From Reyranella sp. (GTDB lineage Bacteria; Pseudomonadota; Alphaproteobacteria; Reyranellales; Reyranellaceae), in NCBI GenBank assembly GCA_029946105.1, contig JAQSDW010000086.1, forward strand, positions 1 to 46,099: 46,099 nt of DNA, given 5' to 3'. This document shows, piece by piece, positions 40,462 to 46,099 of the stretch (positions within the stretch are counted from its first letter, which is position 1; each line of letters opens with the position of its first letter). A program made the translations under genes and the position numbers. The notes under the pieces were generated by a model. The model saw nothing but the letters and a program-made list of their open reading frames with translations. It did no database searches and was not told where the DNA came from.

Positions 40462-41694
40462 TCACGCGCGCTTCGCGGCGGCTTCCTTCTCGGCCATCTT
40501 CTGCTTCAGCTGCTCGGGCGTGAGGCGGACGATGTGTTCGTTCTGATGGCTGAAGATATCGTACTTCGCGACATCGAGATCCTCGAGCACGATCTCGCGG
40601 TCGAGCACTTTCTGTTTCCAGACCAGGTGCTCGGCCTCGGCGGCGTGGAACTCTGGCATCACCTCGCGGGCGAAGAGGTCGAGGGACTCGCAGATGTCCT
40701 GGTGGCTGGTCTTGCCAGCCTGGTTGAGCAGGATGACCTGGTCGACGCGGCTCGCCTGGAACTGGCGCAGCTTCCGCCTGATCGTCTCGGGCGAGCCGAT
40801 CAAGCCCGACTCGAGCGCCTTCTTCTCTTCCGGCCCGCCGCGCCACGCCTGGTACTCGTCCCACAGGTTCGAGGTGCCCGGCGCGTCGACGCCCTTCCGG
40901 CCGTAGTAGCTGAGCGCAAAGATGAAGAAGGTCCAGCCGGCGGCCTTGGCCTCGGCCTCCGCGTCAGTCGGCGCGCACATGAAGCCCGATACCATCGCCA
41001 CGTTGGGATTGCTCGGATAGTCGGCGAGCTTCTTCGAGTTGTTCAAAAGGTTGTTGTAGTACTTGTGCACCCAGGCGCGTGCCGCCTCGGGCGTCACGAA
41101 GGTGAAGCCGAGCGCGCCCATACCCCACTCGCCCGCCTTGCCGATGGTCTGGATGTTCGAGCAGGCGACCCAGAGCGGCGGATGCGGCTTCTGGAACGGC
41201 TTGGGAATGACGTTGCGCGCCGGGAAGTCGTAATACTCGCCGTGGAACTCCCAGCTCTCCCTGGTGAACATCGGCACGATGGCCTTCACCGCTTCCTCCC
41301 AACGCTCGCGCTTGTCGCGCACGCGGATGTTGAAGGGATGCAGCTCGGCCGGTCCCGCCGCCTCTCCCATGCCGAGCTCGACACGGCCGCCCGACAACAG
41401 GTCGAGCGTCGCCACCTTCTCGGCGACGCGGTGCGGGTTGTTGGTCGTTAGCTGGATCACGCCGTGGCCGAGACGGATGCGCTTGGTGCGCTGGCTGGCG
41501 GCACCCAGGAAAACTTCCGGCGCGGAGGAGTGCGAGTATTCCTCGAGGAAATGATGCTCGACTTCCCACGCATAGTCGTAGCCCAGACTGTCGGCCAGCT
41601 CGATCTGCGTCAGCGAATCCTGAAGGAGCTGGTACTCGCTCTTCGCCCCCCACGGCCGGGGAAGCTGGTGTTCGTAGAAGATGCCGAACTTCAT
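40462..41694 (-). CDS. LLM-class flavin-dependent oxidoreductase
   Basis: A 410-residue luciferase-like monooxygenase using reduced FMN or F420. It starts MKFGIFYEHQLPRPW, has SLGYDYAWEVEHHFLEEYSH and the flavin/active-site region RIRLGHGVIQLTTNNPHRVA, then DLLSGGRVELGMGEAAGP. SPETIRRKLRQFQ closes the barrel part. Length and motifs are typical. GAGGAGC site before the ATG. It is the last of a four-gene operon (squalene-synthase-like, 86-residue protein, hydrolase, this gene). Oxidation of an organic compound followed by hydrolysis is plausible, but the substrate is unknown. Confidence 0.93.
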   Translation of the reverse strand: MKFGIFYEHQLPRPWGAKSEYQLLQDSLTQIELADSLGYDYAWEVEHHFLEEYSHSSAPEVFLGAASQRTKRIRLGHGVIQLTTNNPHRVAEKVATLDLLSGGRVELGMGEAAGPAELHPFNIRVRDKRERWEEAVKAIVPMFTRESWEFHGEYYDFPARNVIPKPFQKPHPPLWVACSNIQTIGKAGEWGMGALGFTFVTPEAARAWVHKYYNNLLNNSKKLADYPSNPNVAMVSGFMCAPTDAEAEAKAAGWTFFIFALSYYGRKGVDAPGTSNLWDEYQAWRGGPEEKKALESGLIGSPETIRRKLRQFQASRVDQVILLNQAGKTSHQDICESLDLFAREVMPEFHAAEAEHLVWKQKVLDREIVLEDLDVAKYDIFSHQNEHIVRLTPEQLKQKMAEKEAAAKRA

Positions 41695-41704
41695 CGCCTG
41701 CTCC

Positions 41705-42589
41705 TCACACGGCTTTGCAGAAGGTGGCGATGCGATCGACGATGGTCGGCACCAACTGCGGCGGAAAATCATGACCCCAGCCAGGAATCGTCTGGAGCTG
41801 CGCGCCCGGCACGAGTGCTGCGACGTCACGGCCGCATTCGACCGGCAGGAGCGGATCTTCCTCGCCATGCATGACGAGCGTCGGCACCCTGACGGTCTTC
41901 AACATCTCGACACGGTCACCCGAAGCGATCACCGAGAGGTATTGCCGGGCGGCACCCTCGGGATACCAGCGACGGTCGACGTTCTTCTCGACCAGGGCGC
42001 GCAGTTCGCCTTCGGGCGTCGGATAGGCCGGGCTGCCGATGGTCTGGCGCAGCTTCATGCCGTACTTGACTCGTTGCTCGCGAGTCGGCCCTTCCGGCTG
42101 CGCCGTCAGCATCGCCAGCGCCTCGGGCTTGCCCGGCGGCAAGCCCGGCCGGCCGCTGGTCGAATAGATCGACACCATCGCGCGTGTGCGCTCCGCGTAT
42201 TGCGCCGCCACGATCTGCACGATCATGCCGCCCATCGAGGCGCCGACCATATGTGCCTTGTCGATGCCGAGAGCGTCGAGCAGGCCGAGCGCGTCGGCGG
42301 CCATGTCATTCAGGACATAGGGCGCATCGGGCCGTTCGCCCTGCATCGCCTTCATGAAGGCAGCCGGAATATTGGGCGGTCCCCAGGAACCGAAATCGGT
42401 CGACAGGCCGGTGTCGCGGTTGTCGAAGCGGATGACGTGGAAGCCACGGTCGGCCAGGCCGTTGAACAGCGAATCGGGCCAGATGGTAAGCTGAGCACCA
42501 AGCCCCATGACCAGCAGCAGCGCCGGATCGTCCTTGTTGCCGACCGTCTCGTACTCGATCTCGATACCGTTGGCTTTGACTCGCGCCAA
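41705..42589 (-). CDS. Alpha/beta hydrolase
   Basis: A 294-residue alpha/beta hydrolase. The oxyanion region LLLVMGLGAQLTIWP is followed by the typical RFDNRDTGLS. The nucleophile Ser118 is in MVGASMGGM, an acid in HGEEDPLLP, and His in IPGWGHDFP. Start is a TTG at 42589 with an AAGGAG site seven bases upstream; the longer frame is not supported. Only ten bases separate it from the luciferase-like gene downstream. The family includes haloalkane-type and ester hydrolases; the substrate is unknown. Confidence 0.88.
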   Translation of the reverse strand: MARVKANGIEIEYETVGNKDDPALLLVMGLGAQLTIWPDSLFNGLADRGFHVIRFDNRDTGLSTDFGSWGPPNIPAAFMKAMQGERPDAPYVLNDMAADALGLLDALGIDKAHMVGASMGGMIVQIVAAQYAERTRAMVSIYSTSGRPGLPPGKPEALAMLTAQPEGPTREQRVKYGMKLRQTIGSPAYPTPEGELRALVEKNVDRRWYPEGAARQYLSVIASGDRVEMLKTVRVPTLVMHGEEDPLLPVECGRDVAALVPGAQLQTIPGWGHDFPPQLVPTIVDRIATFCKAV

Positions 42590-42600
42590 GATGCTTCTCC

Positions 42601-42861
42601 TTATTTCCGGCGGACCTCTATCGCCTCGCCAAGCCACACCACGCGCGTGATCGCAACCTCGAGTGCCGCCTCTTTCGAGGCATAAGCGGCTCGCGAATAG
42701 TAGGCAACCGGCGTCCAGGCACCAGCATCCTCTACGTCCCTGCGGAATTCCTCGAACCCGAAGCTGCCATCCGGGCGCCGGAACAGGTCGACGCACCGGT
42801 CATGCTGGCCGTTCTCGATGCTGTCGAAGACGACCCATGATTTATCAATGCGCCGGGACAT
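42601..42861 (-). CDS. Small conserved hypothetical protein
   Basis: An 86-residue soluble protein I do not recognise, MSRRIDKSWVVFDSIENG at the start. It has mixed strand/helix character (DLFRRPDGSFGFEEFRRD, then YYSRAAYASKEAALEVA). No Cys, signal peptide or membrane segment. Its ATG follows the stop of the squalene-synthase-like gene with no spacer, and the hydrolase start lies 11 bases after its stop, so it is within the operon. It is probably real because spacing and codon use fit. Confidence 0.7.
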   Translation of the reverse strand: MSRRIDKSWVVFDSIENGQHDRCVDLFRRPDGSFGFEEFRRDVEDAGAWTPVAYYSRAAYASKEAALEVAITRVVWLGEAIEVRRK

Positions 42862-43509
42862 CTAGTACCGGCCCCGCTTAGCGGCCCACCACAGCGCGAT
42901 GGGCTTGCGCCAGGGACTCATCGGCCGGCCGAGCGCCAAAGCCGGCAGCAGGATCGGCAGTGCCGCCGCGTCGATCTCACCTCGCCGCAGCCGCGCCTCG
43001 GCGAGCAGCGCGTCGCGCTCCGGCCCCTCGCCCATCAGCCAGGCGGCACCGACGGCACGTGCTGCTTGCCGTGTGGCAGCATCGCGCACGGACAGCACAT
43101 CCAGTTGCAGATCGGCCAGCGCATGCCCCGCGCGCAGGACATCGAGCGGCCCATCGATCTCTTCTTCGCGGGCGTCGACCAGCGCCGTGAGCTGCTCGGC
43201 GGTCAGGCCGTGCCGTCGGGCGGTTTCGCTCAGCGATTCGACGATGGGTTGCGCCCGCGGCTTGGCATCCCCCGCCGCCTCGGCGACGGCCTCGCGCCAC
43301 CATTCGAGCCGGATGCGCGCCAGCATCGGCTCACGAGTGACCGTCCGCGTGCGGGCAAGCTCATGATCGAGGGCCAAAAGCGCCAACAAACCTCGGCGTG
43401 CGGGCTCCGGCGCGAACAGCGCGGCCAGGAAGCGATCGCGGTCGGCCGCGCGCACCGCGTCGAGGACGAAGCGGTGGGAAATCTCCGGCGCGCGGTAGGA
43501 TCCAGTCAT
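42862..43509 (-). CDS. Squalene/phytoene synthase-like protein (NDUFAF6-type)
   Basis: A 215-residue protein of the squalene/phytoene synthase superfamily, shorter than true synthases. The conserved MLARIRLEWWREAVAEA and the early DRDRFLAALFAP are typical of the NDUFAF6 branch, linked in eukaryotes to complex I assembly. The aspartate-rich DxxxD motifs of synthases are not evident; DAREEEIDG occupies one region. A prenyl-transferring activity is therefore doubtful. It is the first gene of the four-gene operon. No clear ribosome binding site is seen at the ATG. Confidence 0.82.
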   Translation of the reverse strand: MTGSYRAPEISHRFVLDAVRAADRDRFLAALFAPEPARRGLLALLALDHELARTRTVTREPMLARIRLEWWREAVAEAAGDAKPRAQPIVESLSETARRHGLTAEQLTALVDAREEEIDGPLDVLRAGHALADLQLDVLSVRDAATRQAARAVGAAWLMGEGPERDALLAEARLRRGEIDAAALPILLPALALGRPMSPWRKPIALWWAAKRGRY

Positions 43510-43615
43510 GGGGGATAAACATTCATATGCGACCGTTGAACGCAGACGGTGACAAGTTTACAATGAGCCTCATAGGGATTCGCTAGTCCCATCAACAAGA
43601 TAAGGGGAAATCCTC

Positions 43616-44212
43616 ATGGGTGCCATCTTCACATCGCCGGGACGTACCGTTACCGCCGGCGTCGTGTTGCTCATCGCAATCGTCGTCGTCGTCGGTCTGG
43701 TGACCGGCCAGATGACGAAGATCGATCATGCTTGGGCAACGTTTGTCATGCGCTGGTTGCATGTGATCAGCGGCGTCTTCTGGATCGGCCTGCTCTGGTA
43801 CCTGAACTTCGTGCAGGTGCCGACCATGCCGACGATCCAGCCGGTCGAGAGCCGGACCGCGATCACCAAGTTCATCGCGCCCAACGTTCTCTTCTACTTC
43901 CGCTACGCCGCGCTCGCGACGGTGATCACCGGCCTCCTGCTCTCCTGGATGCTGGGTTACCTCATGCAGGCGCTCACGCTGCGCCCTGGCTTCGTGATGA
44001 TCGGCATCGGCATGTGGATGGCGCTCGTGATGGCCTTCAACGTCTGGTTCATCATCTGGCCGAACCAGCAGAAGATCTTGGGCCTCGTCGAGGCGACCGC
44101 CGAGCAAAAGGCCGCTGCGGCCAAGCCGGCGCTCTATGCCAGCCGCTTCAACACCATGTTCTCGATCGGCATGCTCTACTGCATGGTCGCGCAACAGAAT
44201 ATGCCGGTCTGA
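43616..44212 (+). CDS. PuuD-like membrane protein, urate hydroxylase N-terminal type
   Basis: A 198-residue integral membrane protein with about four helices. The sequence MRWLHVISGVFWIGLLWYLN followed by FVQVPTMP resembles the N-terminal domain of the membrane urate hydroxylase PuuD. Full PuuD is about 400 residues, with twice the membrane helices and a C-terminal cytochrome c domain. This protein is half that length and has no CxxCH. It may act with a separate cytochrome or have another function. AAGGGGAAATCC site before the ATG. A terminator lies 26 bp downstream. Confidence 0.8.
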   Translation: MGAIFTSPGRTVTAGVVLLIAIVVVVGLVTGQMTKIDHAWATFVMRWLHVISGVFWIGLLWYLNFVQVPTMPTIQPVESRTAITKFIAPNVLFYFRYAALATVITGLLLSWMLGYLMQALTLRPGFVMIGIGMWMALVMAFNVWFIIWPNQQKILGLVEATAEQKAAAAKPALYASRFNTMFSIGMLYCMVAQQNMPV

Positions 44213-44237
44213 TCCGACGGACCCGACGATTTGAGGA

Positions 44238-44263
44238 AACGGGGCCCTGCGGGCCCCGTTTTC
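44238..44263 (+). terminator. Intrinsic terminator after the PuuD-like gene
   Basis: Ten-base inverted repeat AACGGGGCCC / GGGCCCCGTT (44238-44247, 44251-44260) with a TGC loop, followed by TT and CAC on the plus strand, so the T-run is short. The minus strand reads GTGAAAACGGGG before the stem. It sits between convergent genes and may serve both directions. Confidence 0.75.
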
Positions 44264-45644
44264 ACGTCGGGGTGTTGGCCCAGAATGCCGCGACGATGGC
44301 GTCAGCCGTCCGCACGGCGTCGTCGTCGGTCGTCGGCCAGCCGATGATCGAGAGCCGCATCACCCACAGGCCACGCCACTTCGCGCCGCCGGCATAGGCG
44401 ACACCGTCGGCCTGCAGCCGCGCGATGGTGGCGAGCGTGCGCGTATCGTCGTCGCCGAAGCGCAGGATGAGCTGATTGAGCACCACGTCGGCCACGATGG
44501 CGATACCGGGCTCGCCACGTACCCGATCGGCGATGAGCCGCGCCAGCCAGCAGTGCCGGTCGACCATCGCGGCAATGCCTTCGCGGCCGAGATGGCGCAG
44601 CATCGCCCAGGTCGCAAAGCCGCGGGCGCGGCGCGACAGTTCAGGCACGAAGTGCGAGGGATCGCGCTCACCCGCGCCGACCGACGGCAGATAGCTCGCC
44701 GCGATCACCATGGCGCGCCGATGCGCTTCGGCGTCACGCACGATGGCATAGCCGCAGTCGTAGGGCGTCTGCAGCCACTTGTGCCCATCGGTCGCCCACG
44801 AATCGGCAAGCTCGACGCCCCCGGCCAGCGGCGCCTGCGCGGCACTGGCGCGCGCCCACAGGCCGAAAGCACCGTCGACATGGACCCAGGCGCCATGCGC
44901 CTTCGCCATCGGCACCAGTGCTGCATGCGGGTCGAAGGCGCCGGTGTTGATCTGGCCGGCCTGGGTGATGACGATGGTCGGACCGGCGCAGGCGGCGAGC
45001 GCTTTCTCGAGCGCTTCGGGCCGCATCGCGCCCTGCGAATCGGCCGCCACCCGCACCGCGCGATCGGGGCCGAAGCCCAGGAACTGCAGCGCCGAGAAGA
45101 CGGTCGCATGCCCCTCCTCGCCGATCAGCACGTTAATGCCGGGCGCGCCGAACAGGCCGCCACGTTCCACGTCCCAACCCACCCTTCGGAGCACCGCGCC
45201 GCGCGCGGCGGCAAGACAGACGAAGTTCGCCACGGTGGCCCCTGTGACGAAACCGACCGACGACTCCGGGGGCAAGCGAAGAATGTCGAGGAGCCACTTC
45301 TCGGCGATCGCCTCGGCGGCGGCCGCAGCCGGCGAGGCAGTATGGTTACCGGCATTCTGGCCCCACGCCGAGGTGAGCCAGTCGGCGGCGACGCCGACCG
45401 GATGCGAGGCACCGATCACCCAACCGTAGAAGCGTGGCCCCGTGGTCGCATGCAAGCCCGGACCTGCGAGGCTCGCGAGTTCGTCGATGACATGCATGGC
45501 GTCGGTGCCCTGCTCAGGCGTCGGCGCCTGCCATGCCTGGTACGCCTCGGTATAGGTCTGTTCGGGCCGCTGCGGCCGCTCACCGATCTCGCGGCGAAAA
45601 GTCGTGGCATGATCGGCGGCGCGGCGGAACAGGTCGGACGTCAC
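44262..45644 (-). CDS. Pyridoxal-phosphate-dependent group II decarboxylase
   Basis: A 460-residue PLP enzyme of the aromatic-L-amino-acid/glutamate decarboxylase group. Asp257 in HVDGAFG and Lys289 in DGHKWLQTPYDCG are the cofactor-contacting residue and Schiff-base lysine. GFVTGATVANFVCLAAARGA and QAGQINTGAFDPH are also characteristic. The GTG start at 45644 has a GAGGG site; the longer frame would run into the LysE gene. It lies 11 bases beyond the LysE-type exporter gene, so they are one operon. A decarboxylation product exported by LysE is plausible; the amino acid is not identified. Confidence 0.92.
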   Translation of the reverse strand: MTSDLFRRAADHATTFRREIGERPQRPEQTYTEAYQAWQAPTPEQGTDAMHVIDELASLAGPGLHATTGPRFYGWVIGASHPVGVAADWLTSAWGQNAGNHTASPAAAAAEAIAEKWLLDILRLPPESSVGFVTGATVANFVCLAAARGAVLRRVGWDVERGGLFGAPGINVLIGEEGHATVFSALQFLGFGPDRAVRVAADSQGAMRPEALEKALAACAGPTIVITQAGQINTGAFDPHAALVPMAKAHGAWVHVDGAFGLWARASAAQAPLAGGVELADSWATDGHKWLQTPYDCGYAIVRDAEAHRRAMVIAASYLPSVGAGERDPSHFVPELSRRARGFATWAMLRHLGREGIAAMVDRHCWLARLIADRVRGEPGIAIVADVVLNQLILRFGDDDTRTLATIARLQADGVAYAGGAKWRGLWVMRLSIIGWPTTDDDAVRTADAIVAAFWANTPT

Positions 45645-45655
45645 GTCGCGTGCCC

Positions 45656-46099
45656 TCAGGGCCTGCGCGCCAGCGCCAGCCCGACGCCGGCACCGATCAA
45701 CAGGCCGCCGGTCAGGCGATTGCGCAGCTGTGCATGGACCGCGAGCAATGCGCGCAAGCGGCCGGTCAGGATCGCCCACAACCCGTCGAGCACGACGGCG
45801 ACGATCAGGAACGTCACGGCCAGCAACAGGAGCTGGTCGGCGGCGGTCGGGCCCGGGGTGATGAACTGCGGCAGGAAGGCGCCGTAGAACAGCAGCGTCT
45901 TGGGGTTGGTCAGGCCGACCAGGAAGCCACGCGTGTAAATCTCCCGCGCCGAGCGGGGCTGCGGCGCGGTCCGCGTCAGGTCGAAGATCGGTGCCCGCCA
46001 CGCCGCGATGCCCAGCCAGATGAGATAGGCGACGCCCAGCCAGCGCAGCCAGTCGAAGCTTGCGGCCAGGAAATTCAGCACCGCCGTCGCCCCGAGAAC
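45656..46099 (-). CDS. LysE family translocator, N-terminus cut by window edge
   Basis: C-terminal 147 residues of a LysE/RhtB-type amino acid exporter; the frame is open to the edge. Hallmarks: LGVAYLIWLGIAAWRAP, the charged loop RSAREIYTRGFLVGLTNPKT, then LLFYGAFLPQFITPG and two further helices ending GGLLIGAGVGLALARRP. These proteins export basic amino acids, homoserine or similar molecules. It lies immediately before the PLP decarboxylase gene on the same strand, with an 11-base gap. The internal GTG near 46081 is not the start, since family sequence continues upstream (VLGATA). Confidence 0.92.
   Translation of the reverse strand, partial: VLGATAVLNFLAASFDWLRWLGVAYLIWLGIAAWRAPIFDLTRTAPQPRSAREIYTRGFLVGLTNPKTLLFYGAFLPQFITPGPTAADQLLLLAVTFLIVAVVLDGLWAILTGRLRALLAVHAQLRNRLTGGLLIGAGVGLALARRP

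Overview
The window is GC-rich chromosomal DNA (roughly 64-65% by eye), densely packed with short operons on both strands. Its content points to a free-living alphaproteobacterium with a versatile aerobic metabolism. The evidence is two TctC/Bug-type solute-binding proteins, a fused CYP102-type P450, a WS/DGAT acyltransferase with two phasins, TrmFO, an aerobic-pathway CobF, a Coq4-like protein and a squalene/phytoene-synthase-like protein of the NDUFAF6 kind. A Reyranella-like or neighbouring lineage would fit, but that is inference. No phage, plasmid, CRISPR, rRNA or tRNA gene was seen.

Layout. 1-3228: truncated glutamyl-tRNA synthetase, dienelactone hydrolase, TctC protein, lipoprotein. 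3303-6790: a probable storage-lipid island (phasin, WS/DGAT acyltransferase, alpha/beta hydrolase, second phasin) with repeat-containing divergent regulatory DNA. 6807-11996: DUF445 membrane protein, CYP102-like P450-reductase fusion, and a protein with an antitoxin-like DUF433-type C-terminus. 12080-16723: beta-hydroxyacid dehydrogenase, hydrolase and GST pair, then a three-gene operon (unknown protein, metallophosphoesterase, atypical NRAMP transporter). 16724-17575: an 850-bp gene-free stretch rich in palindromes. 17576-22085: Tat-exported sulfatase, a degenerate 75-bp duplication, an Asp/Glu-racemase-fold protein lacking both catalytic cysteines, DUF4239 protein, P-loop kinase-like protein. 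22164-29415: ACP with an odd basic tail ending in a palindromic repeat, NAD synthase, alcohol dehydrogenase, RidA-like protein, TrmFO, a TerB/Coq4-like protein, and a second carrier protein. 29482-34174: MATE and ThrE exporters, second TctC protein, CobF. 34278-38170: ArsR/SRPBCC pair with a clear operator-promoter, GFA protein, Tat-exported hydrolase, TPR protein. 38277-46099: patatin, quinone reductase-like MDR, a four-gene operon (squalene-synthase-like, small protein, hydrolase, luciferase-like monooxygenase), PuuD-like membrane protein, PLP decarboxylase and LysE exporter.

Most of this is ordinary housekeeping and catabolic content. I do not see a clear new defence or mobile system. The items most worth following up are the storage-lipid island and its putative PhaR-type repeats, the ACP whose C-terminus is supplied by a repeat element, the racemase-fold enzyme without its cysteines, the NRAMP-like transporter lacking its metal-selectivity motif, the nested inverted repeats before the GST gene, and the apparently leaderless arsR promoter.
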